NCBI RefSeq assembly: GCF_020966775.1
Contig: NZ_JAJKFV010000030.1
Coordinates: 1 to 64,000, forward strand
DNA from: Rhodopirellula halodulae
Lineage (GTDB): Bacteria; Planctomycetota; Planctomycetia; Pirellulales; Pirellulaceae
Direction: 5' to 3'
Length of the DNA: 64,000 nt
Position 1 is the stretch's first letter; each line of letters starts with the position of its first letter. The translations under genes and the position numbers were made by a program. Below are positions 24,322-32,495 of this stretch, in pieces. Under the pieces are notes generated by a model. The model was not told where the DNA came from. It saw only the letters and a list, made by a program, of their open reading frames with translations, and searched no databases.

Positions 24322-24739
24322 TTGATCGAGCGGAAAAGATTCGAGCGAACACAAAAGGCGTCAAGCTTCTACGAGCCGCGGAAGTGCAGCCCATTTTTGC
24401 CGTGGAGTTTTCACCGGACAACTTCGAGCCGGGCTTGCTGGAGCACTTGGTGAGGCTGCCGAATGTGATGCAGGTGCAGCTCGCGGGGACTGCCGTTCGC
24501 GACGAGGATCTGGTCAGGCTTGCTGAGCTGAGGTTGTTGACCGGCGTCGGGTTGAGTCGCACGGCCGTGACGGATTCGGGGATCGAGAACTTGAGCGGGC
24601 TGCCGTACTTGCAGGTGATTGAGTGCGAGGGCACGGAGATCACGGAGGCGGCGATTGCCGCTGTGATAAATCCAGTGCCATCGTTTGTTGAGGAAGTGGA
24701 TTGATTGATCGTGCGAAGAAGTTTGGGTGAACACAAAAA
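23974..24739 (+). repeat. 383-bp tandem duplication covering the 3' end of the gene
   Basis: Sequence from GGCGTCAAGCTTCTACGAGC at 23974 recurs at 24357, an offset of 383 bases, and similarity continues to about 24739. The copies differ at few positions within the coding part (for example Ser-His versus Ser-Arg, and AEEMD versus VEEVD), with more divergence in the last 40 bases after the stop. The event is therefore recent but not the newest possible. Confidence 0.9.
24357..24704 (+). pseudogene. Duplicated LRR tail without its own gene start
   Basis: The second copy of the duplication keeps an open frame of about 115 residues identical to the C-terminus of the upstream membrane protein except at a few positions. 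The only starts are a TTG at 24318 in the inter-copy sequence and internal codons, with no ribosome-binding site, signal peptide or separate promoter visible. It is best read as a leftover of the tandem duplication, although the preserved frame leaves open expression by re-initiation. Confidence 0.6.
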
Positions 24740-24766
24740 ACGCCCGCGTTAACTGGCGGGCGTGTG
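24731..24766 (-). terminator. Rho-independent terminator of the Pro/Ser/Ala-rich lipoprotein gene
   Basis: A 7-bp GC stem (CGCCCGC at 24741-24747 with GCGGGCG at 24756-24762) is flanked on the plus strand by AAAAAA before and TGTGTTG after. On the minus strand this is a hairpin followed by a T run, 57 bases beyond the stop of the minus-strand gene that ends at 24819. It also separates that gene from the convergent duplicated LRR tail. Confidence 0.8.
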
Positions 24767-24818
24767 TTGTGGTCGGTTGATGGCTTCGCCAGCGTCTGCT
24801 CGTGACGCTGGCGTTTGA

Positions 24819-25892
24819 TCAACGCATCATGGAGCTGCTGGGGTAGCCGGAGCTGGAGCCCGTGCTTCCAGGAGAGTAACCGGTTGGTTTGACCGTTCCG
24901 GTGTTGGTGGCTCCGCTGGCGGTTTGATAGCTCGCGGCACCGCCGATGGTGCTGGCTGCCTTTGCGGCCGCGTCGGCAGTGGTTTGTGTCGCTTTGGAGG
25001 CGGCCGATGCCACCGCGTCTTTTGCGGAGCTGATGGAGCCGGCGATGCCTTCGGGAAGACCAATCGCTGAGCTGGCCGTGTTGTCGCTCGGTTTGTCCGT
25101 CACGCTGTTGCTGGCGGTCGTGTTGCCGCTGGGTGCCGCGAAGTCGCCGGGCAAAGTGAATGCCGAGCCGGTGCTCTTGTTGGCAGGAGCACTGGCGACC
25201 GAGCCGATGTCGGAATCGGGCAAGGTGAAGCCGTTGGTGCTGGGTTGGCTGCTGCTCTTTCCAGCCAAGGCTTCTGGTCCAGCAGGGGCTGAAGTCGATG
25301 GCACGCTGATCGGTGGCATCGCGGTTGGGCGAGGCGTTGGTTGAGTGTTCGCGGCTGGTTGAGCGGGGACTCCGTAGCCATTAGCCGACGCAGCGGCGTA
25401 GCTCACTGGCGTGGATGGAGTGCCGCTGCCAGGCAATGCGTACGAAGCCGGTGGCAGCGAAGAGTTGCTGCTGGCCGTCGTGTTGTTTTGGGCTGCCAAA
25501 GACGCGTAGGGGTTGGACGCCGGAGCGGTCGGAGTGCTGGGGACGCCGGGCGTGCTGTTGACGGTCGGCAGTCCAGGGTTGCTGGTTCCCGCGTACATGT
25601 TGGCTGGCGAGGTGCCGGGCGTCGATGGCTTGGCTGGGGCGGTGCCGCCGGCAACGGAAGCGATCGCATTTGGCGTCGCGTTGGCCGAAGGTGGTTTGGG
25701 GTAGGTTGCGGTGGGGCCGGTGCCAGCCAGCATTTCGGCCGAGGGTTCGCCTCGCATGCTGAACAGGTTCAGGCTGGGGCGTCCGCTGCGGCAACCGGTC
25801 GAAGCGATGCTGGCGGTCACACAGAATCCGATCGCGGCGTGGGCGACCAGGGTTCGCGCGGCGTTTCGGGTTCGTGCTGATCGTTTGGTCAT
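24819..25892 (-). CDS. Low-complexity Pro/Ser/Ala/Thr-rich lipoprotein
   Basis: About 357 residues from ATG 25892 (MTKRSART). The frame opens at 26000, but that extension has no signal character. The signal ends SIASTGC, giving a lipidated Cys. The rest is almost entirely Pro, Ser, Ala, Thr, Gly and Asn, with a short alanine-rich helical part (AKDAVASAASKATQTTADAAAKAAST) near the C-terminus. It is likely an extended, disordered envelope protein, possibly glycosylated. No catalytic domain is present. A terminator follows. Confidence 0.75.
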   Translation of the reverse strand: MTKRSARTRNAARTLVAHAAIGFCVTASIASTGCRSGRPSLNLFSMRGEPSAEMLAGTGPTATYPKPPSANATPNAIASVAGGTAPAKPSTPGTSPANMYAGTSNPGLPTVNSTPGVPSTPTAPASNPYASLAAQNNTTASSNSSLPPASYALPGSGTPSTPVSYAAASANGYGVPAQPAANTQPTPRPTAMPPISVPSTSAPAGPEALAGKSSSQPSTNGFTLPDSDIGSVASAPANKSTGSAFTLPGDFAAPSGNTTASNSVTDKPSDNTASSAIGLPEGIAGSISSAKDAVASAASKATQTTADAAAKAASTIGGAASYQTASGATNTGTVKPTGYSPGSTGSSSGYPSSSMMR

Positions 25893-26115
25893 CGTCGCGT
25901 CCTTCCGTCGGTGGCGGAATGGTGTTGTCGAAATGGTTCCAGTTCGTTGGATCGACTGATTCAAACGGTCAGTGAAGCCAAATCGGCAATTCCAATCCAA
26001 TTGATACAGGTGTCCCTCGTGGGCGAAACGAAGGGCGAGCCTGTAACTAGGAATTTCGCGGGGGTGGTGTCAAGAGAATCCGTTGACCGCCAAGAGGTTG
26101 CGACAACCGGGAAAG

Positions 26116-26658
26116 TCACAAATACATGGCTTGAAAGCCGTCGCCTTCCTCGATTTGTTTCTGAATTTTTTCCAGCCGCTTCTCCGTTTGGGAGAGGTCG
26201 CCGGCTTGGATGTAGCGGTCAAATTCGACCGCCACCGCGTGCTTGACGGTTTCAGCCAGAAACTCAACGGAAGGCTCATTCAGCCAGTCGCAGGTTTCTT
26301 CGCCGAGCGTGATTTCGAGGTCCACGGCTTTGGTCTTCAGGTCTTTTTCGCCCGTCATCACGACGCCTTCGATGTGAAACTCGACGCGGCCGCGATCCGG
26401 GTTGTTGGTCAGATGAAAGATGCAACGGGCGCGGTGAAGGTAGTAGGTGTTGTGCGTTCCGTGCTTGGCCAGCGCGGCTTTGACCCGCAACACAAAGGCT
26501 TCGTATTTGGGTGACGCATCGATGGGAACGTCCAACCGAGTCACGGTGCGCAATGGCAAACAATCAAACTCAAACTCGACCCAACGTCCTAACATTCCAC
26601 TCTCCGGGTGCACTGCGTGACAACTTTCACAAGCGAAATCGGTCGGCATGCGGTTCAT
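26116..26658 (-). CDS. Conserved-looking cytoplasmic protein with a zinc-type CxxC
   Basis: 180 residues. The N-terminus FACESCHAVHPESGMLGRWVEFEFDC contains CESC, likely a partial zinc site. The middle is beta-rich (ARCIFHLTNNPDRGRVEFHIEGVVMTG), and the C-terminus is a coiled helix (LSQTEKRLEKIQKQIEEGDG). No signal peptide. I do not recognise the family, but its composition and codon use match the surrounding core genes. It is a single gene on the minus strand, divergent from the CBS protein. Confidence 0.7.
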   Translation of the reverse strand: MNRMPTDFACESCHAVHPESGMLGRWVEFEFDCLPLRTVTRLDVPIDASPKYEAFVLRVKAALAKHGTHNTYYLHRARCIFHLTNNPDRGRVEFHIEGVVMTGEKDLKTKAVDLEITLGEETCDWLNEPSVEFLAETVKHAVAVEFDRYIQAGDLSQTEKRLEKIQKQIEEGDGFQAMYL

Positions 26659-26872
26659 GCTTGTGAAACGTCTTTGTGACTGATTTTACCGTGAATTGCG
26701 ACCCCAACGGGAACTTGTTCGCGGAGGGACGCGTGTCAATTGACGGAGATGGAGCCAGTGGTAGTGATTTGCACGGTGGAATTTTCTTGACGGAGTCTTA
26801 GCGGCCGCCTCAAAGTGATTTCAGGTGAAGACCTACTCTGTGCCCATCAACTCATCTTCGAGAGGACTCGTC

Positions 26873-27394
26873 ATGACCAAGACCATTGGAACTGCGACGC
26901 TACCGACCACTCACCCCGACGCGATGCCCCATGTGACCGCTCGCGAAATGATGGTTCGGAACTTGATCACGTTGCCGCCTGACATGGATGCGTTGGAAGC
27001 GCTCGACGTGCTGCTTCGGCAAAGGATTTCTGGTGCCCCGGTGGTGGACGAAGATGGGCACTTCATTGGTGTGTTCTCGGAGAAGTCATGCATGAAGTTT
27101 GTGGTGGGAATGGCGTACGAGAACCTGCCCAGCATCCCCGTGGGTGATTTGGTGGATCGCAATCCGCCAACGATCTCGGAGGAGACTGATTTGTTGACCA
27201 TCGCGCAAACGTTTCTGGATGCGGCGTGTCGTCGATTGCCTGTGCTGGACGCCGAAGGTCGGCTTCGCGGACAAATTTCCCGGCGGGACGTGATGCGTGC
27301 GGTCCGCAGCCATCTGGATCGGCCGGTTCGTTCGCAATCATCGAAAGGTTTGTTTCTGAGTGCGATTCTGTCGTCCGAAGAACGCCGCGTTTAG
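26873..27394 (+). CDS. Tandem CBS-domain protein
   Basis: 173 residues from ATG 26873 (a GTG at 26825 adds 16 residues). Two CBS domains: residues about 25-85 (VTAREMMVRNLITLPPDMDALEALDVLLRQ, then SGAPVVDEDGHFIGVFSE) and about 90-150 (VGDLVDRNPPTISEETDLLTIAQTFL, then RRLPVLDAEGRLRGQISRRDVMRAV). Stand-alone CBS pairs bind adenosyl nucleotides and act as regulators. The partner is unknown. Confidence 0.9.
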   Translation: MTKTIGTATLPTTHPDAMPHVTAREMMVRNLITLPPDMDALEALDVLLRQRISGAPVVDEDGHFIGVFSEKSCMKFVVGMAYENLPSIPVGDLVDRNPPTISEETDLLTIAQTFLDAACRRLPVLDAEGRLRGQISRRDVMRAVRSHLDRPVRSQSSKGLFLSAILSSEERRV

Positions 27395-27750
27395 AAGTTG
27401 AATGTGAGATGGCGTTTGAGTCCCCGGCTGGCGTTACGGGCAGGTATGGGCGTGACGGCAAGCGAATTGCCTATCACCGTTGAGCGGATCGGCGCGAGCC
27501 GACCGGTGTCACCCCAATCACGTCCGCGTCAAATGCCCGCAATCATTCAGCTCCACACCCATTCAGTCTCTGATCTCCCGCGAAAAGTCGGACCCGCACG
27601 GGTTGAGTTTGCGTTTTAGCTCGCTTGCTTTGGGGAATTGCTCAGGAAAGAGTGTTCGGTGATAATGCCGCTCGGCCGCGATGAGGGCGTTTTCTCTCAT
27701 CTTGCGCGACTTTTTCTTGATTTCCGATTCTCGCCAAGCTGGAGCTCTCC
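27395..27750 (+). other. 356-bp gene-free gap carrying one dispersed repeat
   Basis: No supported gene between the CBS protein and the sugar isomerase. The short frames in both directions have no protein character. The one feature is a copy of the dispersed 26-bp repeat at 27483-27508. The promoter of the isomerase-thiS-thiG run presumably lies near 27650-27740, but no confident boxes were identified. Confidence 0.5.
27483..27508 (-). repeat. Dispersed 26-bp imperfect palindrome, minus orientation
   Basis: The reverse complement of 27483-27508 is CACCGGTCGGCTCGCGCCGATCCGCT when its bases are read in order. It matches 34519-34544 with one mismatch and 34587-34612 with about four. The arms GGTCGGC and GCCGATC can pair imperfectly around a 4-base loop. 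The family is unlike the GTAG-headed hairpins at 20046 and 49471. Confidence 0.65.
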
Positions 27751-28755
27751 ATGCCACGTCCCGTCACGATTTTCACTGGTCAATGGGCGGATTTGCCAAT
27801 CGAAGAGATGGCTGCCATGACCGCCGACTTCGGATATGACGGGATCGAACTGGCCTGCTGGGGCGATCACTTCGAAGTCGACAAAGCCTTGGCCGAAGAC
27901 GACTACTGCGAGAAAAAACATGCGTTGCTCGCGAAGCACAATTTGCAGTGCCACGCGATCAGTGCTCACTTGGTCGGCCAAGCCGTCTTGGACAACATTG
28001 ACGAACGACATAAAGCGATTTTACCGGAGTACGTTTGGGGCGACGGCAAACCCGAGGGCGTCAACGAACGGGCCATCGAAGAGCTGAAGAACACCGCTCG
28101 AGCCGCACAGAAGTTTGGCGTGGAAGTGGTCAACGGATTCACCGGCAGCAGCATTTGGCATTTGCTGTATTCGTTCCCACCGGTTCCGCCGTCGATGATC
28201 GACGCTGGTTTTGATCTGTTGGCTGAACGTTTCAATCCAATCTTGGATGTCTTCGGCGAATGCGGTGTGCGTTTCGCGTTGGAAGTGCACCCAACGGAAA
28301 TCGCGTTCGATATCTACACCGCGCAGCGAGCGTTGGAAGCCTTGGACAACCGTCCTGAGTTCGGATTCAACTTCGACCCCAGCCACCTGATTTGGCAGGG
28401 CATCGATCCGGTCCAGTTCATTCGGATGTTCCCCGACCGCATCTATCACGTGCACATCAAAGACGCGATTGTGACCTTGGATGGTCGGACGGGCATCAAC
28501 GCCAGCCACTTGAACTTTGGCGATTCGCGTCGTGGTTGGGATTTCCGCAGCCCAGGTCGCGGTGGTGTCAATTTCGAAGAAATCATTCGTGCGTTGAACG
28601 AAATTGAATACCAAGGTCCACTGTCGATCGAATGGGAAGACAGCGGCATGGAGCGTACGTTCGGGGCTCGAGAAGCTTGCGAATTCACCAAGAAGTTGGA
28701 CTTCTCGCCGAGCAATCGTGCCTTTGACGCCGCCTTCGACGACGAAAACGATTGA
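27751..28755 (+). CDS. Sugar phosphate isomerase/epimerase (xylose isomerase-like TIM barrel)
   Basis: 334 residues, cytoplasmic. The signature strands of the AP-endonuclease-2/xylose-isomerase-like fold are present: [35 protein letters not shown] (metal Glu), [11 protein letters not shown] (metal Asp/His), IYHVHIKDA (His/Asp) and [10 protein letters not shown] (Glu). All expected divalent-metal ligands are there, so it should be an active isomerase or epimerase. The substrate is unknown. The gene ends 5 bases before thiS, which suggests an operon, though a metabolic link to thiamine is not obvious. Confidence 0.9.
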   Translation: MPRPVTIFTGQWADLPIEEMAAMTADFGYDGIELACWGDHFEVDKALAEDDYCEKKHALLAKHNLQCHAISAHLVGQAVLDNIDERHKAILPEYVWGDGKPEGVNERAIEELKNTARAAQKFGVEVVNGFTGSSIWHLLYSFPPVPPSMIDAGFDLLAERFNPILDVFGECGVRFALEVHPTEIAFDIYTAQRALEALDNRPEFGFNFDPSHLIWQGIDPVQFIRMFPDRIYHVHIKDAIVTLDGRTGINASHLNFGDSRRGWDFRSPGRGGVNFEEIIRALNEIEYQGPLSIEWEDSGMERTFGAREACEFTKKLDFSPSNRAFDAAFDDEND

Positions 28756-28760
28756 GCTTG

Positions 28761-28964
28761 ATGATTGACATCACTGTCAACGGGCGGCCGACTCAGATCG
28801 ATCGCCCCATGCCGATCGATGAGTTGTTGCAAACCGTCGAAGTCCCCAAAAACTACCTCGCGGTCGAGGTCAACGAAGACGTCGTGCCGCGGGAGGAGTA
28901 TCCCTCGGTTGTCGTAGGTGATGGCGATCGAGTGGAGGTGGTGACGCTGGTCGGCGGCGGCTGA
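28761..28964 (+). CDS. thiS: Sulfur carrier protein ThiS
   Basis: 67 residues from ATG 28761 (a TTG at 28752 overlaps the isomerase). It has the beta-grasp pattern [22 protein letters not shown], then [16 protein letters not shown], and the C-terminal VTLVGGG, whose terminal Gly is adenylated and thiocarboxylated for thiazole synthesis. thiG follows. ThiS has the ubiquitin fold, but its sequence is unrelated to the ubiquitin at 5196-5423. It is the native carrier of this genome. Confidence 0.94.
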   Translation: MIDITVNGRPTQIDRPMPIDELLQTVEVPKNYLAVEVNEDVVPREEYPSVVVGDGDRVEVVTLVGGG

Positions 28965-29088
28965 TCCAACGCGATCGTGTCCGCTGTTGCCCGCGGATCT
29001 CTTTTCTTTTCGGACCTACAGCGATCGAAGTTGGCAAGGTACGTTGGGTGGACATGATTCATGTCCATTCATCTCTCGAACGACTTCC

Positions 29089-29952
29089 ATGAGCACCGAC
29101 GCACTTTCGGATTCTCCGTTGAAAATCGGATCGCACACCCTTTCCAGCCGATTGTTGGTGGGGACCGGGCGATACGACACGATGGAACAGATGCGTGCGT
29201 CGCTGGAGATCTCCGGGGCGGAGTGCGTTACGGTCGCGGTTCGTCGCGAGCGTTTGTATGACCGCACCGGTCAGAACATTCTGGATTTCATCGATTCCGA
29301 TCGCTACATCCTGCTGCCCAACACGGCGGGCTGCTACACCGCCGCCGATGCGGTCCGAGCCGCCAAACTGGGACGCGAAATTTTGCGGACGCTGGGCAAT
29401 CCGGGTGCGGATTGGGTGAAGTTGGAGGTCCTTGGCGACAGCAAGACTCTGTTGCCCGATCCGGCCGAAACCGTGGCGGCGTGCGAGACGTTGGCGGCGG
29501 ATGGTTTTTCGGTGCTTTGCTACACCAGCGATTGTCCCGTCACGGCTCAACGTTTGAAGAAAGTCGGCGCCGCGGCGGTGATGCCCGCGGGCAGTCCCAT
29601 CGGCAGTGGCGCGGGAATCTTGAACCCGTCCAATCTGCAGATCATTTTGGAATACCTGAAGGAAGGCGACGAGGACTATCCCGTGATCATCGATGCGGGC
29701 GTGGGCACGGCCAGCGATGTTTCGGTGGCGATGGAATTGGGGGCGGATGGCGTGCTGCTGAACACCGCGATCGCTCACGCTCGCGAACCCGTTCGGATGG
29801 CCCACGCGATGCGGTTGGCGGTGGAGGCGGGACGTCACGCGTATTTGGCCGGACGGATCCCGCGTCGTCTCTATGGCACGGCGAGTAGCCCCAGCGAAGG
29901 TGTGATCAGCACGCGACCATATGGTTCGCAAGCCAAAGAAGTTGGGGCGTGA
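29089..29952 (+). CDS. thiG: Thiazole synthase ThiG
   Basis: 287 residues from ATG 29089 (the frame opens 102 bases earlier without family sequence). It condenses DXP, dehydroglycine and ThiS thiocarboxylate into the thiazole phosphate. Signatures: [19 protein letters not shown] at the N-terminus, [16 protein letters not shown], the Schiff-base Lys in [33 protein letters not shown] and [26 protein letters not shown]. Length and all motifs are normal. It lies between thiS and slyX. Confidence 0.96.
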   Translation: MSTDALSDSPLKIGSHTLSSRLLVGTGRYDTMEQMRASLEISGAECVTVAVRRERLYDRTGQNILDFIDSDRYILLPNTAGCYTAADAVRAAKLGREILRTLGNPGADWVKLEVLGDSKTLLPDPAETVAACETLAADGFSVLCYTSDCPVTAQRLKKVGAAAVMPAGSPIGSGAGILNPSNLQIILEYLKEGDEDYPVIIDAGVGTASDVSVAMELGADGVLLNTAIAHAREPVRMAHAMRLAVEAGRHAYLAGRIPRRLYGTASSPSEGVISTRPYGSQAKEVGA

Positions 29953-29954
29953 CG

Positions 29955-30170
29955 ATGAGTGTTGAAGATCGAATCACCGAGTTGGAAATTCAACTCGCTC
30001 ATACGCAACGAACATGCGATCAACTGAATGAGATCGTCACGCAAATGTCAATCGATGCCCAACGTCGCGATCGAGAAATGAGTCGGATGGTTGGTCAATT
30101 GAAGGACCTGAAGAGCAAAGTGGATGAGCAGGGGCCAAGCTTGGAAGACGAGAAACCACCGCACTATTGA
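29955..30170 (+). CDS. slyX: SlyX-family protein
   Basis: 71 residues beginning MSVEDRITELEIQLAHTQRTCDQLNEI and ending DEKPPHY. This is the SlyX pattern, a single coiled coil with the conserved PPHY C-terminus. The start follows the thiG stop by 2 bases. Function in any organism is unresolved. Cytoplasmic. Confidence 0.88.
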   Translation: MSVEDRITELEIQLAHTQRTCDQLNEIVTQMSIDAQRRDREMSRMVGQLKDLKSKVDEQGPSLEDEKPPHY

Positions 30171-30332
30171 TATCGAGGTGGGTGATTTCGAGGTTGGCGG
30201 TTCTGAGGTCGGAGGATCGCACGATGGAGATTTGTGCCGGTTACGCAGGTTTTTCCGTCAAGGCGAGACGGATCGTTTGACGATGCAAGATTCGACGGTC
30301 TCCCGAGTCTTGTTTTAACACCAGGTCCACGC

Positions 30333-30554
30333 ATGTCGCCGCAACCCAAGCGTCCACCCGCCAACGAATTGACAGCCGAAGAATTGATTCTGCGCATGAG
30401 CGTGGAAGAGGTCCAGGAGCTATTGGACGACATGGGCTTTGACCCTCGACCTGAATTCGCACGCGGGATTCAGCAATTGGTTGCCTCGATGGGATCGCTC
30501 GACGCGGCCATTGTCGCACTGCAAGATGACATCGTGCAGCGCCGCGCCGCGTAA
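30333..30554 (+). CDS. Small helical protein, unknown function
   Basis: 73 residues from ATG 30333 (the frame opens at 30234, but that part lacks protein character). SPQPKRPPANELTAEELILRM, then SVEEVQELLDDMGFDPRPEF and IQQLVASMGSLDAAIVALQD, predict three helices with acidic faces, cytoplasmic. It might be a small regulatory or binding protein. No family recognised. Confidence 0.55.
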   Translation: MSPQPKRPPANELTAEELILRMSVEEVQELLDDMGFDPRPEFARGIQQLVASMGSLDAAIVALQDDIVQRRAA

Positions 30555-30721
30555 CGCGGTGCCGGTCTCGCGGCGGTGATCAACGGGCTGGCGTTGAAGG
30601 CTCAACATTGCCATCAAGGCAGACGCGGTCATTTGGGAAAAGGCAGCGACCGGTTAAGCTGGTCGCTTGATTTCGGTTTTGCTCCCGTTACCAAGCCCTT
30701 TCATCGTCGACCAAAGCACCG

Positions 30722-31318
30722 ATGCCTGCGAACGTATTGCCAAACGACCGTCGATTCCAACAGGGCGGTTGGTTGTTCCTTGGCACGTTGCTGGTGTTTT
30801 TTCTCAGCAGTTTGCTGCTGTACTTCATCTACGCCAGCGGCCGTCGCGGCGATGTACAATCGACGGTACCGCTTCCGAATAGCTTTTTGACCAGCACGAT
30901 TTGTTTGCTGGTGATCAGCGGGTTGGTGCACTGGGCGACGCGGACGGTGCGGCGTTCCAAGCGTGTTTGGACGGCATCGCTTTTGGGAATCAGTGCAATC
31001 GCCGCGGTGGCGTTTATGGCCATCCAGTACACGGCGATGCTGGGAATGCTGGGCGGTCCTGCTATGCAGGCCGGCACCGGAAAGGGCGTGGCGGGAATGG
31101 TCGTGGTGCTTGCCTTTTTGCATGCACTGCATGTCGCTGGCGGAGTCATCGCATTGGCGATTGTTTCCGTGCGTTCGATGCTGGGGCGTTATGACCACGA
31201 GCGTCATTGGCCGGTCGATTTCGCTGCCCAGTATTGGCACTTTCTCGACCTGGTTTGGCTGTGCATGCTGGCTTCGTTTGTGGCCACCACCGGCGGGTTC
31301 CAGGGTCTGGCTCTCTGA
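30722..31318 (+). CDS. Cytochrome c oxidase subunit III-like (heme-copper oxidase)
   Basis: 198 residues with five hydrophobic segments, as in short bacterial subunit III proteins. VVLAFLHALHVAGGVIALAIV and HWPVDFAAQYWHFLDLVWLCMLASF are the most typical parts, the HxxHxxxGxxxL helix and the YWHFxDxVWxxLF helix. It is the inner-membrane subunit III of an aa3- or bo3-type oxidase. Subunits I and II are not in the window, so it is separated from the main cox locus or belongs to a second oxidase. Confidence 0.87.
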   Translation: MPANVLPNDRRFQQGGWLFLGTLLVFFLSSLLLYFIYASGRRGDVQSTVPLPNSFLTSTICLLVISGLVHWATRTVRRSKRVWTASLLGISAIAAVAFMAIQYTAMLGMLGGPAMQAGTGKGVAGMVVVLAFLHALHVAGGVIALAIVSVRSMLGRYDHERHWPVDFAAQYWHFLDLVWLCMLASFVATTGGFQGLAL

Positions 31319-31388
31319 TCGCCTGAGCGGCGACTCGGTCAGTCGATCGGTACGCGAATGATCGATACGCGAACTCGATAAGCGTGGC

Positions 31389-32336
31389 TTAGTTTTCGTC
31401 GGCCGATTGCGGTGGAGGCTCGAAGGCGAATTCCTGCCACTTGACCGCTTTGTCCATCGGGACGATCTGCAAAATCAAAAAGCCGTTTTGATACAGCCGA
31501 ACGGTTCCAGTTGATTGGCTGACCACGACCGAGACCGCTTTGGTTTTTCGCGTGATCGCGGCGGCGGCCCAGTGACGCGAACCGAGGCCCTTGGTCATCT
31601 TCAGGTCTTCGTGCGAGACCTCCAGCATTTGCCGGCTGCGTTCGATGATTCCCTCAGCGGTGACGACAAAGGCACCATCCAGTTGAGCGATCTCTTTCGC
31701 GTCTTCTTGGACTTTGGGGTCGAGAATGTTGCGGTGCTTTTTGTTGTAACCTCGGAAGGGATCCGCACCGCTGTCGTTGGCATGCTCCAACACTTTTCGG
31801 TGGTCGCCGACAACGAACATGGTGCCGACCGCTTTTCCCTCGCGGCCTTCGCGACCGATCTGAGAAGCCAAATCCACCACGGCTTTGATCGTCTTCAGTG
31901 GGACGCTGCTTTCCAACGTTTGCAGATCGCGAACGGTGAACCGCCGCATCCGCTCGTCCAATTGCAAGTGGCTGATCGAATCCAGTCGGCCTTGTTGGAA
32001 ACCACTGTAGACCGCGACGACCTCGCCGTTGGTGCGAATCAATTCATCTGCGGCGGCTTCCAGCAGAGCTTCTTGCAAACGCTCCAGCAGGGGCGCCTTT
32101 TCTTTATTCAAAGCCAGCGGTTTCAAGCCGGCTTCCGCGGCACCATCCAAGTCCTCGATCGTGTCGACGGCGACGATGACCACGTTCTCGTTGGCGTCGG
32201 TTAGCTCGGAGATCCGTTTCCAATCGGTGCTGCCATCGAGCAACAACAACAGGGCGTCTGCGTTGCGGTCTTCACGGATCGCGACCGCCGCTGAGATCAT
32301 CGCTGCGTTCTGTTTGGTCAATCGTTGAGTGGCCAT
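31389..32336 (-). CDS. Diadenylate cyclase (DisA_N/DAC domain) protein
   Basis: 315 residues, cytoplasmic, no membrane segments. Residues about 1-150 form a helical/alpha-beta domain (ISAAVAIREDRNADALLLLL) that I do not recognise. Residues about 160-300 are a DAC domain: AQLDGAFVVTAEGIIERS (DGA motif), KGLGSRHWAAAAIT in place of the usual RHRAALGIS, and SVVVSQSTGTVRLYQNG. DAC enzymes make c-di-AMP from two ATP. The second Arg of RHR is Trp here, so activity is uncertain. There is no CdaA-like membrane part or DisA DNA-binding part, so the N-terminal domain must provide regulation. Confidence 0.78.
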   Translation of the reverse strand: MATQRLTKQNAAMISAAVAIREDRNADALLLLLDGSTDWKRISELTDANENVVIVAVDTIEDLDGAAEAGLKPLALNKEKAPLLERLQEALLEAAADELIRTNGEVVAVYSGFQQGRLDSISHLQLDERMRRFTVRDLQTLESSVPLKTIKAVVDLASQIGREGREGKAVGTMFVVGDHRKVLEHANDSGADPFRGYNKKHRNILDPKVQEDAKEIAQLDGAFVVTAEGIIERSRQMLEVSHEDLKMTKGLGSRHWAAAAITRKTKAVSVVVSQSTGTVRLYQNGFLILQIVPMDKAVKWQEFAFEPPPQSADEN

Positions 32337-32495
32337 CGAGAATCAAGCAGCTCCAAAATCCATGCGGTCGATCAAGAGAAGTTATTGGATTTCCACTGTA
32401 GTCCAACCTTGCCGCAATCCAAAGAGGACCGCAGCCGTTTCGTCACGATTCAGACCGTTTTTTACGGAAGAAACCCGGTTCGCCGCCGGTCGCGT

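Noticed and set aside
28761-28964. ThiS as part of a ubiquitin-like conjugation system with the ubiquitin gene
   Set aside because: ThiS adjoins thiG in a normal thiamine cluster 22 kb away. Its fold relationship to ubiquitin is ancient and there is no positional or sequence link.
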